From: an uncultured Aquimarina sp.
GTDB taxonomy: Bacteria > Bacteroidota > Bacteroidia > Flavobacteriales > Flavobacteriaceae
Length of the DNA stretch: 64,000 nt
Direction: 5' to 3'
Assembly: GCA_947493035.1 (NCBI GenBank)
Contig: CANLOW010000008.1
Span: 1-64,000, forward strand
Part shown: positions 10,768 to 20,163 of the stretch, one piece after another
Layout of the letters: every line of letters begins with the position of its first letter
Numbering within the stretch: the stretch's first letter is position 1
Program-made: the position numbers and the translations under genes
Notes under the pieces: generated by a model
What the model was told of the DNA's origin: nothing
Seen by the model: the letters and a program-made list of their open reading frames with translations, nothing else
The model's database searches: none

Positions 10768-11184
10768 CTATCTTCTACCTTTCACATAAGTCTCAGGTGT
10801 CATAATCACAAGTTCACTTTTCTTAAAGTCCTTAATATTTCGAGTAAGTATCGTAGTGATAGTATTTGTCTGAATAGCCGAAAAATTCTGTAAAGCATCT
10901 TCAAAATCTTTAAAGTCCGAATTTAGAGCATTTATTACTATTTCTTTATTCATTTCAATAATTGAAATAATACTTAATAGTTGATTAAGCTTGTTAATTA
11001 CGACTTCGTGCTTAGCAGTCTTTTTTAATAGGTAATAACTATTTGCAATAATTAATGGAGTAGTGTAGCCTAGTATTTTTTTTTGCTCACATAAACTAAA
11101 TACATTGGAAGCGAATTCGGAAAAGGGTTGTCTGTCGAAGAAAAAATCTAAAATGACATCTGTATCAATCAGTATATGATCCAT
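10768..11184 (-). CDS. PIN-domain toxin
   Basis: N-terminal ILIDTDVILDFFFDRQPF, type II TA layout, TAATG overlap with the upstream antitoxin. Confidence 0.88.
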   Translation of the reverse strand: MDHILIDTDVILDFFFDRQPFSEFASNVFSLCEQKKILGYTTPLIIANSYYLLKKTAKHEVVINKLNQLLSIISIIEMNKEIVINALNSDFKDFEDALQNFSAIQTNTITTILTRNIKDFKKSELVIMTPETYVKGRR

Positions 11185-11426
11185 TATAGATATTTTTCAG
11201 ACAAACGTTTATCAATCTCTTCTTTGTAATCGAAATTTTTAGGAGCTTTAAAAGAGCCTTTTAAAGAATTGATTAATGAAGAATGTTTTTTCTCACTAGC
11301 ATCTGAAGTTAATTGCTTTAAATAGTTTTCGATAATGTCAGATAGGCTACGATTTTTTGTTTTAGCGTAGCTTTTGGCTTTTTCTATTATTGCTTGCTCT
11401 ATGGTAAGGGTCAATTTTGTATTCAT
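11184..11426 (-). CDS. Ribbon-helix-helix antitoxin (DUF6364-like)
   Basis: MNTKLTLTIEQAIIEKAKSYAKTKNRSLSDIIENYL, immediately 5' of the PIN toxin. Confidence 0.85.
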   Translation of the reverse strand: MNTKLTLTIEQAIIEKAKSYAKTKNRSLSDIIENYLKQLTSDASEKKHSSLINSLKGSFKAPKNFDYKEEIDKRLSEKYL

Positions 11427-11463
11427 TACCTATTCTTTTAAATACTTTATGTAAATATAATAA

Positions 11464-11504
11464 AAAAAGCACGTGTTTTTATATTATAAGAACACGTGCT
11501 TTTT
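11464..11504. terminator. Hairpin terminator
   Basis: AAAAAGCACGTGTT / AACACGTGCTTTTT. Confidence 0.75.
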
Positions 11505-11615
11505 GTTTGAGTACATTTAGAACCTTAAAAAGCTGAAAAATCAATTATAATAGCAATTTTATTTATTGTGTAGGCACTGATTGCAAATCAGCGCTATCGG
11601 TGATCCCTGCCTTCG

Positions 11616-11652
11616 CAGGAATGACGGCTTAGGAAGGAAAGTTTCCAAAAAG
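11616..11652. repeat. Direct repeat copy B flanking the TA cassette
   Basis: CAGGAATGACGGCTTAGGAAGGAAAGTTTCCAAAAAG. Confidence 0.8.
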
Positions 11653-11683
11653 GTGTTTTTTAGTTAAGAATAAAGTATGTAAA

Positions 11684-11760
11684 CTTCTACCTTCTACCTT
11701 CTACCTTCTACCTTCTACCTTCTACCTTCTACCTTCTACCTTCTACCTTCTACCTTCTAC
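11684..11760. repeat. Heptanucleotide tandem repeat (CTTCTAC)x11
   Basis: 77 bp = 11 perfect copies by direct count, followed by CTGACAACT-type short repeats. Confidence 0.97.
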
Positions 11761-11795
11761 CTGACAACTCTCAACCGACAACTGACAACTAAAGA

Positions 11796-13586
11796 TCATT
11801 TCCCAAGTACATTCAACTGCCAATGGGCACCATCATCATTATAATGCTTCACATTTCCATCCAATTGACGTGTTAATGAATTGATGATTTTCATACCTAG
11901 AGAATCTTTCATTTCCGCATTTTCGTCAAAGCCGATACCGTTATCCCAAATATGTAAGGCTAGACGTTTTTCAGGTAGTGAAGTAATTTCAATATTTAGA
12001 GAAGGATTTTCCATACCTTCATAAGCATATTTAAGGCAATTAATGATAATCTCATTAACGATCAAGGCTAGAGGGATCGCACTATCAATATTGACACTAA
12101 TGTTGTCATTGATGCTGATGTTAGGCTTGAAGTTTGCATTATAGGCATGAAATAAACCAAGGATCAATTCGGTGATGTAGTCTTTGATGTTGATACGAGT
12201 GTCAACTCCTTCTTGATATAATTTACGATGTACTAAGGATAAAGCTTCTACTCGTTGTTTACCAATAATGATGGCTTCTTGAGCAGGATGACCACTGAGT
12301 TTATTGCTTTGAAGGTTGAGTAAACTGGCTACCATTTGTAGGTTGTTTTTTACTCTATGGTTAAGCTCTCGTAATAACCATGCCTTTTCTTGCTCTCGTT
12401 TAGAGATTTCTTCTTTTTGTTGGGCAAGAATGTTGTTAGCTTTTCGTACTTTTCTTCGACTAAAAAATAATAAACTAGCCAATAATGCAACAGACCCTAG
12501 TCCTAGTGCTAAATAAATAATTCGCTTTTGTCTAGCATCATTTTCTTGGTTTAGAATCCCTATTTGAGTTTCCCTCTTATCAATTTCATAGCCCGCTTTT
12601 AGTTGTTCAATTTTTCGAACATTATCTTTATTGACAAGGCTATCTTGGTAGATTTGAAATTGTTTTTGGTGATGTAGGGCTTTTTTATAGTCTTTCTGTT
12701 CTGTGTAGAATTCTGAAAGTAATTGGTTAAAGTCTCTGATTTGTTCTTTTAGTCCGTCTTGCATGGCAAGGTTTAGGGCTAGTATATATTTCTTTTCAGC
12801 TTGTTTGTATTCTTTCCTTTTTTGGTGGATTTTTGCTAGCTCTGATGTATATATAGAAATTGAATATTTATCGAGAAACGGTTCAAGTATTCTTATAGAG
12901 TATTTTAGATTTTTTTCTGCGGAGTCTAGTTTTTGTATTTCATTAAATATCATACCAAGGTTTCCATAAGAATAGCTTCTTAGTCTTAGATGATCTTCAT
13001 TTGTTAGCTTGTTTTTTGATATTGCTAACCTAAAATTTACTATAGCACTATCAATTGACCCTGATTTACGATAAATTTCTGCTAAATTGTTTATTATGAT
13101 TAATTTTGAAAACTTTGATAATGAGGAATCAAAGTTTTTAATAGATACTTTGAGGTGTTTCAGAGCATTCTTGTATTGTTCTAGATTTGCATAACAAATT
13201 CCTATTTTTTCATTTGCAATAGAAATTCCTGCTTGATTATTTAGGTTTTCAAATATTTTTAGTGCTTGCAATGAAGCTGCTAGAGAATTTTCAGTTTCAC
13301 CTTTTTCTCTGTGTATTTCACTAATTGTTAAATATGAATCAGCTTGTAATAAGGGGGCCTTTAATTTTTTGCCATACTTTAAAGACTTTTTTGCAAATTT
13401 AAGAGCTTTGTTAGTATCTGTTTCATATTGGGACAGAGCATATAAAACTTCAAATTTTTCCTTATCTGAAATATGATTAAAATTTTCATAACAAAGATAT
13501 AAACTATCTAAATTTACTCTTCTTGATGTTGCTTGGCAGAAACAAAAAGAAGAGTAAAATAGTAGTATTGATATAATTATTTTCAA
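11796..13586 (-). CDS. TPR-containing sensor histidine kinase (HisKA_2 type)
   Basis: Signal peptide, TPR-like repeats, one TM, ELNHRVKNNLQMVASLLNLQS DHp motif, HATPase motifs NEIIINCLKYA and DNGIGF. Confidence 0.93.
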   Translation of the reverse strand: MKIIISILLFYSSFCFCQATSRRVNLDSLYLCYENFNHISDKEKFEVLYALSQYETDTNKALKFAKKSLKYGKKLKAPLLQADSYLTISEIHREKGETENSLAASLQALKIFENLNNQAGISIANEKIGICYANLEQYKNALKHLKVSIKNFDSSLSKFSKLIIINNLAEIYRKSGSIDSAIVNFRLAISKNKLTNEDHLRLRSYSYGNLGMIFNEIQKLDSAEKNLKYSIRILEPFLDKYSISIYTSELAKIHQKRKEYKQAEKKYILALNLAMQDGLKEQIRDFNQLLSEFYTEQKDYKKALHHQKQFQIYQDSLVNKDNVRKIEQLKAGYEIDKRETQIGILNQENDARQKRIIYLALGLGSVALLASLLFFSRRKVRKANNILAQQKEEISKREQEKAWLLRELNHRVKNNLQMVASLLNLQSNKLSGHPAQEAIIIGKQRVEALSLVHRKLYQEGVDTRINIKDYITELILGLFHAYNANFKPNISINDNISVNIDSAIPLALIVNEIIINCLKYAYEGMENPSLNIEITSLPEKRLALHIWDNGIGFDENAEMKDSLGMKIINSLTRQLDGNVKHYNDDGAHWQLNVLGK

Positions 13587-13592
13587 AAAAAG

Positions 13593-14117
13593 TTAACGTT
13601 TTCTTCTTGCACCTCTAAAAAATGGATCAATAGAGAAATATTGAATTTTCCCATTTTTTTCATTACTTATAGAAAAATTCATAGTGTATGAAAAATAATA
13701 ATCCACCTCTTCTCCAGTACCAGTATCAGGTTTAGTATTTATACAACAAACTTGCTCATCGTTAACAATAATTGCAGGTAAACCAAGAGTACCGTCTAAT
13801 CCTACGGTAGCATCAGAGCAATCATACATTTCATTATAGAATTGTTTTGTTTCTTCGAGATTTCCTTGAAATTCCATTCCTGAATTTTTGATGACAGTTG
13901 AAATCAAATTTATTTTAAATGAATCACCTGGTTTATTGTCAATCAATTTAAAAACTATAGTCTTATTAGCACCTATTTCAGGAAGATCTTTATTCAATGT
14001 TGCAAAGCTATCTGCAACAAATGGGGTTTCTAAAGAAGTAGTGCCAGGAAAAATGTTAAGGGATGATTTGAATAGGTTTTTAACATCAATTGTAAAAACA
14101 ATTTCTATTGTTTCCAT
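13593..14117 (-). CDS. Hypothetical protein, probably co-transcribed with the histidine kinase
   Basis: 174 aa ORF ending 6 nt upstream of the kinase start; no family confidently recognised. Confidence 0.6.
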   Translation of the reverse strand: METIEIVFTIDVKNLFKSSLNIFPGTTSLETPFVADSFATLNKDLPEIGANKTIVFKLIDNKPGDSFKINLISTVIKNSGMEFQGNLEETKQFYNEMYDCSDATVGLDGTLGLPAIIVNDEQVCCINTKPDTGTGEEVDYYFSYTMNFSISNEKNGKIQYFSIDPFFRGARRKR

Positions 14118-14243
14118 GAGTATAAATATTTAAAATGGTTAATAACCCTGCCAAGCTATGAAAAAAAGATAGTGTTTCAAAAGTGTTGCATGTCATTTTT
14201 CAGTAAAAAGGTGAAGACTTTCGATATACTTTAAAAAATGAAC

Positions 14244-14428
14244 CTTTTAACCTGAGTTCGGATTTATATTTTAAAACTCAAAATCTTATCACATTTAGTG
14301 ATTTTATGTAGTGAAACGAAATAAAATTGTATCGAAATGTATCTCTCGATACAATTTTTCTACATTCCATTTCGAAAAATCACTCTACATGACATTTCTA
14401 TATTATTAATCGAACTCAGGTTTAAAAG
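14244..14428. mobile_element. MITE-like palindromic element
   Basis: Terminal inverted repeats CCTTTTAACCTGAGTTCGGATTTA (left) versus TAATCGAACTCAGGTTTAAAAG (right); central hairpin AATTGTATCGA..TCGATACAATT. Confidence 0.6.
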
Positions 14429-14541
14429 AAAAAGATGATTTTCGGGAGTTTTTTATGTCGAAGTAAAATTTCAAAAGTCACTTTTTAATTCGATAAATTC
14501 AACTAGGTAATGGTATATTAATACATTACAATTTTAATGAA

Positions 14542-15666
14542 TCACTTCCTAGTCAACTGCTTCAAATTGATCCAAACCAAGCTAATTATCACCGGGAAGA
14601 AAGCAGGGATATATCCTTGTGTTTTTGAAATACCAATAAAAATGGCAATTCCAATACAGACCAAAAGTAAAAAGGCTAAGGTTCTATGGAACTTTTTCCA
14701 TTGTGTAAAACACAAGCCAAAACTCAAAAGATATAATGGGTTACACCATAGTAAATTGTAGTTGGCTTGTACTTCTGGGTGTTCTGAAATAAAATTTAAA
14801 CCTAAAGCAAAAAGACCTGTAAGCCCTATTATTAAGGTAAAGGTTTGTATAATATATTTAGATCGCCCTAATACCATAATCACAAATAACAAGCTGAATA
14901 CCACAAAAGGGGTTAACCTCCATTTAGAAGGGGATGGTATCGTTGTCAAGTTTTTGAAGATAGGTTGTTGTTTTTCTGCTAAGGGCAGATCATTAAGTTT
15001 GGCTTTTTCTGCTTCTTTAGAAAGAAAGTCAGGTAAAAACATAAGTTCCCAACTACTTATTGCATAATCAATTTTGCTTCCTAATAGAAGGTTTGCACCG
15101 AACTTGTACCAAGGTGTAGGTTGCATGTATTCGTTAATGTAAGAGCGGAAAGTTCTGTCTAGTTGTTCTTTTTGATAATTAGTGTTTTCAAAACTAGTGA
15201 ATAACAAGTCTCTTGCTTTTGTGCTACAATTACTTTTTAGAAAACCATAACGGTAGTAACGATTTTCAGGTCTATAATTTTCTTGAAGTAAGCGAAGTAA
15301 CTCTTTACTTTGAGTATCTGTTAGGTTCAGTTTTTGTTCAAAAACCTGGCGATTTTCTCTAAAGTAACTTTTAATGGCATCATCGAAATTTTGAATTCCT
15401 AGTTTATATTGTGCACTTCCCTTTGCAAATTTTAATAAGAAGTATGGGGCATCAAAATCGAAAATACCATGATTGTAAACCCAGTCTGTTTTGTAAATAG
15501 GGTCTTGAACTCTTATAGCAGTATGTCCAAAGATCGTATGCGATTGATCTCCCACTTCATAGGTAAGTAAACTTATTTTTGGAGCTTCAGAGCCAATGAC
15601 TTTTATTATTCCTAATAAAAAAGTCAAAACATAAAATATTCTTTTCAATCCTAATCTTTTGGACAC
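14542..15666 (-). CDS. DUF4105 (Lnb-like N-terminal periplasmic) membrane protein
   Basis: ISLLTYEVGDQSHTIFGHTAIRVQDP..YNHGIFDFDAPYF..FAKG motifs, C-terminal TM helices. Confidence 0.85.
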   Translation of the reverse strand: MSKRLGLKRIFYVLTFLLGIIKVIGSEAPKISLLTYEVGDQSHTIFGHTAIRVQDPIYKTDWVYNHGIFDFDAPYFLLKFAKGSAQYKLGIQNFDDAIKSYFRENRQVFEQKLNLTDTQSKELLRLLQENYRPENRYYRYGFLKSNCSTKARDLLFTSFENTNYQKEQLDRTFRSYINEYMQPTPWYKFGANLLLGSKIDYAISSWELMFLPDFLSKEAEKAKLNDLPLAEKQQPIFKNLTTIPSPSKWRLTPFVVFSLLFVIMVLGRSKYIIQTFTLIIGLTGLFALGLNFISEHPEVQANYNLLWCNPLYLLSFGLCFTQWKKFHRTLAFLLLVCIGIAIFIGISKTQGYIPAFFPVIISLVWINLKQLTRK

Positions 15667-15832
15667 AAATGTCGGTTAACGATTATCTTTGCTTAGCAAT
15701 GAATATATGTTTTGTAGTTGTCTTTAGCCTAATCAAAATGAAGTTTATGTGGTGTAGACTTCTATTAGCGCTTAATAAGACATAACAAATATTGATTCAG
15801 CATAACACAAATTTAATTACAAAAATTAGCAA

Positions 15833-16585
15833 TTGAGGTACTTTATTGAACTTTCGTATAATGGAGCTTCTTTTCATGGTTGGCAAATTCAACCGAATGC
15901 AAGTTCAGTGCAAGAAACAATTGAAAAGGGGTTGTCATTACTATTAAGAACGTCAATTCATATTGTAGGTGCAGGAAGAACGGATACTGGTGTACATGCT
16001 AAATTTATGATAGCGCATTTTGAGACAGATCAGGTATTTAATCCTGATGATTTAGTATATAAATTAAATTCATTTTTGAAAGAACCTATTGCTATTTATA
16101 AAATATATAAAGTGAAGCCTGATGCGCATGCTCGTTTTGATGCCTATAGGCGAGCTTATGAATATCGAGTAGTGACTAGGAAGAATCCTTTTGAAACAAA
16201 TAATGCCTATTTTGTTAACCAATCATTGGATGTAGAAAAGATGAATTTGGCTGCAGCTCAGCTGTTGAATTATAAAAACTTTAAGTGTTTTAGTAAAAGT
16301 AAAACAGATGTAAAGACTTATAATTGTGAACTGTTTCGAGCAGAATGGGAGCGTAAAGAAGAACATTTATTAGTATTTCATATTGCAGCAAATCGTTTTT
16401 TGAGAAATATGGTCCGAGCTGTAGTAGGAACCTTGTTAGAAATCGGTAGTGGCAAACTAATGTTAGAAGATATAGATCGCATTTTACAATCAGAAAGCCG
16501 TAGCGAAGCAGGGTATTCGGTGCCAGCAAAAGGTTTATACTTAACAGAAGTAATGTACCCTCAAAATATCGGGTTAGATGAGTAA
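15833..16585 (+). CDS. truA: tRNA pseudouridine(38-40) synthase TruA (TTG start)
   Basis: RYFIELSYNGASFHGWQIQPN, GAGRTDTGVHA motifs. Confidence 0.96.
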   Translation: MRYFIELSYNGASFHGWQIQPNASSVQETIEKGLSLLLRTSIHIVGAGRTDTGVHAKFMIAHFETDQVFNPDDLVYKLNSFLKEPIAIYKIYKVKPDAHARFDAYRRAYEYRVVTRKNPFETNNAYFVNQSLDVEKMNLAAAQLLNYKNFKCFSKSKTDVKTYNCELFRAEWERKEEHLLVFHIAANRFLRNMVRAVVGTLLEIGSGKLMLEDIDRILQSESRSEAGYSVPAKGLYLTEVMYPQNIGLDE

Positions 16586-18347
16586 GAAGAAAGAGAGTCC
16601 ATATGATTTGAGAATTTTGGGTAAACTATTAGTGTATGCTAAAGCTTACAAGTTTGTCTTTGTATTATGTACTGTAGGGGCTGTTTTTTATGCTGGTTTT
16701 GTTGTAGCGAGACCTTATTTTTTACAATATGCTATAGATAAGGGGATTTCAACAAAGGATTATGGGAATTTAAAATTATACATTTCTTTAATGCTTGTGA
16801 TGCTTATTCTTGAAGTGATCACACAGTTAACATATATCTACTTTGCAAATTGGTTGGGACTTCGAGTAGTTAAAGATATTCGTGTAAAACTATTTAAACA
16901 TATACTAGGTTTTAAAAAACAGTATTTTGATACCAATGCTATTGGTAAACTAGTCACTAGGGCTATAAATGATATGGATCGTATTGCAGATGTGTTTAGC
17001 CAGGGGTTGTTTATGATTATTGCAGACTTATTAAAGATGATCGCCATTTTTGGATTTATGCTTTATAAAAGTTGGCAATTGACGTTGATTGTTTTAGCTA
17101 TTTTACCGATCATTATTATTGCAACCCGAATTTTTCATATCAAAATGAAAGCAGCTTTTGAACAAGTGAGGGCTCAAGTTTCAAACCTTAATACATTCAT
17201 TCAAGAACATCTTTCTGGAATGAAAATTGTCCAAATGTTTGCTCAAGAAGATCGAGAGTTTGAAAAATTCAAGGCGATCAATGAAAAACATAAGGAAGGT
17301 TGGATAAAAACAGTATGGTACAATTCTATTTTCTTTCCTATAGCCGAACTCTCAGGTTCTTTAGCTTTTGGTTTTCTGGTTTGGTACGGAGGACTAAAAA
17401 CGATAGAAAGTGATGTGTTTACATTTGGTTTGGTTGTTATGTTTATCGAGTTGACTAATATGTTGTTTAGGCCATTAAGACAAATAGCAGATAAGTTTAA
17501 TACCTTACAAATGGGAATGGTAGCAGCTAAAAGAGTTTTAGCTGTTTTAGAAGAAGAAAATACGATTGAAGAAACAGTTTCTAATAGTCTGAAAGAAGTT
17601 AAAGGAGAAATAGCGTTCAAAAATGTAAAGTTTGGTTACCTGAAAGATGAATTGGTATTGAGAGATGTTTCTTTTGAGGTTAAACCAGGACAAACCATAG
17701 CTATCGTGGGAGCTACTGGTGCAGGGAAGTCTACAATTATAAGTTTATTGGGGCGTTTTTATGAGATAAATTCGGGGACTATTTCTATTGATGGTGCTGA
17801 TATTAATTCATTGTCATTAAAAGAACTACGAGGATATATTTCTATAGTGTTACAAGACGTGTTTCTTTTCGCGGATACGATTTTTAATAATATTACGCTA
17901 GGGGATGAAACCATCACTAAAGAAGAGGTTGAAAGTGCCGCTAAAAATATAGGGTTACACCAATTTATAGATAGTCTTCCGGGAGGTTACGATTATAATG
18001 TCAAAGAAAGAGGGGCAATGCTTTCATCTGGACAGCGTCAATTAATTGCTTTTCTAAGAGCATATATTGCTAAACCAAAAATTTTAGTCTTGGATGAAGC
18101 TACTTCATCTATCGATATCCATAGTGAACAATTGATACAGGAAGCCACAAATAAAATTACAGAAGGTCGAACTTCGATTGTGATTGCTCATCGTTTAGCA
18201 ACAATAAAAAAAGCAGACGTAATTTTAGTGATGGATAAAGGAGAAGTTGTAGAACAGGGGAGTCATGAAGAATTACTTCAAAAAACAAAAGGCTACTACC
18301 GAAACTTATATGAAGTGCAGTTTGGAGGAGCAGAGATCGAAAAATAG
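16578..18347 (+). CDS. ABC transporter, ATP-binding/permease fusion
   Basis: TM domain plus GATGAGKST Walker A, LSSGQRQLIAFLRAY signature, ILVLDEATSSID. Confidence 0.95.
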   Translation: MSKKKESPYDLRILGKLLVYAKAYKFVFVLCTVGAVFYAGFVVARPYFLQYAIDKGISTKDYGNLKLYISLMLVMLILEVITQLTYIYFANWLGLRVVKDIRVKLFKHILGFKKQYFDTNAIGKLVTRAINDMDRIADVFSQGLFMIIADLLKMIAIFGFMLYKSWQLTLIVLAILPIIIIATRIFHIKMKAAFEQVRAQVSNLNTFIQEHLSGMKIVQMFAQEDREFEKFKAINEKHKEGWIKTVWYNSIFFPIAELSGSLAFGFLVWYGGLKTIESDVFTFGLVVMFIELTNMLFRPLRQIADKFNTLQMGMVAAKRVLAVLEEENTIEETVSNSLKEVKGEIAFKNVKFGYLKDELVLRDVSFEVKPGQTIAIVGATGAGKSTIISLLGRFYEINSGTISIDGADINSLSLKELRGYISIVLQDVFLFADTIFNNITLGDETITKEEVESAAKNIGLHQFIDSLPGGYDYNVKERGAMLSSGQRQLIAFLRAYIAKPKILVLDEATSSIDIHSEQLIQEATNKITEGRTSIVIAHRLATIKKADVILVMDKGEVVEQGSHEELLQKTKGYYRNLYEVQFGGAEIEK

Positions 18348-18395
18348 AAGAGAGGTGTTTTTAAATTTGTGTTTTTAATCCTTAATCAAAAACAG

Positions 18396-18403
18396 TATAT
18401 TTG
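18396..18403 (+). promoter_or_regulatory. Putative Bacteroidota -7 box (TATATTTG) upstream of the riboswitch
   Basis: Matches TAnnTTTG; no clear -33 element. Confidence 0.45.
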
Positions 18404-18430
18404 CGTCCACGTTTATTTAACATGTTGTTT

Positions 18431-18542
18431 GTTATCAAGAAAGGTTTAGGGAGTAGAACCAATAAGACCTTAGCAACCCTCTAATTTTAGTGATAAAATA
18501 GAGAAGGTGCTACATTCTACCACATTAATGTGGATAGATAAC
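18431..18542 (+). ncRNA. SAM-I-type riboswitch upstream of metX
   Basis: P1 GTTATC/GATAAC; AAGAAAGG..GGGAGTAGAACC..GACCTTAGCAACC..AAGGTGCTACATTCTACC; pseudoknot complementarity GTAGAA/TTCTAC. Confidence 0.9.
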
Positions 18543-18622
18543 GAAAAGATTTCTTTTTGAAGAAATTGACTTCTCTCGTGTTGCACGATTCTTGATACAA
18601 ACACTTAACGTAAAAAAGAATT

Positions 18623-19606
18623 GTGAGTTCAGTTTTATCATACATACCAATTGACAACTATACTACATTTGCTGGCGAAACGGTGAGTGTGCAGTTATCT
18701 TACCAAGTATTTGGGCCAGCATTAGGGACGGCACCTGTTGTGTTGATTACTCATGCCTTAACTGGAAATTCGCAAGTAAGTGGAGATCAGGGATGGTGGA
18801 AAAGTCTAGTCGATCAAGGTAAGGTGGTAGATACAGACCGATATACCGTAGTAGCATTCAATATACCTGGTAATGGGTTCGATGGAAAACCAGAAAATCT
18901 TTTTGAGAATTATCGAATATTTACAGCAAAGGATATCGCTAGACTTATCGGTTTAGGGTTAGATGCTTTGAAAGTAGATAAATTGTATGCTAACGTTGGT
19001 GGTTCGCTTGGTGGTGGTATAGCATGGGAGTTATCTGTGTTACGTCCTAATTTAGCAAAACACTTAGTAGTAGTAGCAACAGATTGGAAAGCTACGGATT
19101 GGGTAATTGCAAATACATTAATTCAAGAAAATATACTGTTGAATTCTTGCAATGCTTTACATGATGCTCGAATGCATGCCATGTTGATGTATCGAACACC
19201 CGAGTCTTTTACGATGAAGTTCAATAGAACGATGAATGAAAGTCTAGGAATGTTCAATATTGTTAGTTGGCTTAATTATCACGGTAAAAAGTTAGGAGAG
19301 CGTTTTACATTAAGTGCGTATAAGCAGCTCAACTATATTTTAAGTACCATTGATATTTCTAAAGGATTCTCTAATTTTAAAGAAGCCATATATGCCGTTT
19401 CTGCTGACATTCACGTTGTGTCGGTAGATTCTGATGCACTATTTACTTTAAAAGAAGATAAGGAAACAGTAAGACAGTTAAGGGAGATTCGTCAACGGTC
19501 AGGGCAAAAAGTAACGCATCAAGTCATCAGATCGATACATGGTCATGATGCCTTTTTAATAGAATACGATCAGTTGGATAACTTTTTGTATCCAATTTTT
19601 GAATAG
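18623..19606 (+). CDS. metX: Homoserine O-acetyltransferase MetX-like (GTG start)
   Basis: Alpha/beta hydrolase: LITHALTGNSQ, GGSLGGGIAWELS, C-terminal HGHDAFLIE; riboswitch and metZ context. Confidence 0.92.
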   Translation: MSSVLSYIPIDNYTTFAGETVSVQLSYQVFGPALGTAPVVLITHALTGNSQVSGDQGWWKSLVDQGKVVDTDRYTVVAFNIPGNGFDGKPENLFENYRIFTAKDIARLIGLGLDALKVDKLYANVGGSLGGGIAWELSVLRPNLAKHLVVVATDWKATDWVIANTLIQENILLNSCNALHDARMHAMLMYRTPESFTMKFNRTMNESLGMFNIVSWLNYHGKKLGERFTLSAYKQLNYILSTIDISKGFSNFKEAIYAVSADIHVVSVDSDALFTLKEDKETVRQLREIRQRSGQKVTHQVIRSIHGHDAFLIEYDQLDNFLYPIFE

Positions 19607-19673
19607 CAAGCAGATTTTGCTTTTGTAAGCTTGGGCTTTATGGACCTATAGCAATGAATAAGTAAATTAAAAA

Positions 19674-19706
19674 AGCCTACAGCCTATAGCTTAAAGCCTA
19701 TAGCGC
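19674..19706. repeat. Short direct repeat AGCCTATAGC (x2) between metX and the OsmC gene
   Basis: CAGCCTATAGCTTAAAGCCTATAGCGCG. Confidence 0.6.
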
Positions 19707-19728
19707 GAGGCAATAAGCCGAGCATAAA

Positions 19729-20163
19729 ATGAAAGTAACATTAAACCGAGTAAATGAAAAATTCCACTTTCAAGTAAAAAATGATCGTGGGTATGTAGTA
19801 GATTTAGATAAAAGAGCAGTTCAAGGAGGAGATGATCTTGGAGCTAGCCCTATGGAATTGTTGTTAATGGGGGTTGCTGGTTGTAGTGGAATTGACTTGA
19901 TTGGAATTCTACAGAAACAGCGTCAGGAAATTGAAACTTATGAAATGGAAGTCGAAGGAGAGCGTACTCCAATGGGAGAAGCAAAACCTTTTACAAAAAT
20001 TCATGCTACTATATTTATTACAGGAAAAGTAGCACCTAAAAAAGCATTAAAAGCGGCAGTGTTGTCTTTTGAAAAATATTGCTCAGTGTCAAAAACCTTA
20101 GAGCCTACAGCTACGGTAACATATAGTGTTGTGGTTAATGGAGAAAAAGTAGAAGATGAATAA
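19729..20163 (+). CDS. OsmC-family protein
   Basis: GASPMELLLMGVAGCSGID..EKYCSVSKTLEP. Confidence 0.93.
   Translation: MKVTLNRVNEKFHFQVKNDRGYVVDLDKRAVQGGDDLGASPMELLLMGVAGCSGIDLIGILQKQRQEIETYEMEVEGERTPMGEAKPFTKIHATIFITGKVAPKKALKAAVLSFEKYCSVSKTLEPTATVTYSVVVNGEKVEDE

Noticed and set aside
11684-11760. Heptamer array as a CRISPR
   Set aside because: Unit is 7 bp with no spacers, so it is a simple tandem repeat.
18543-18622. Second riboswitch between the SAM element and metX
   Set aside because: Contains a local GATTTCTTTTTGAAGAAATT hairpin best explained as the expression platform of the same riboswitch.
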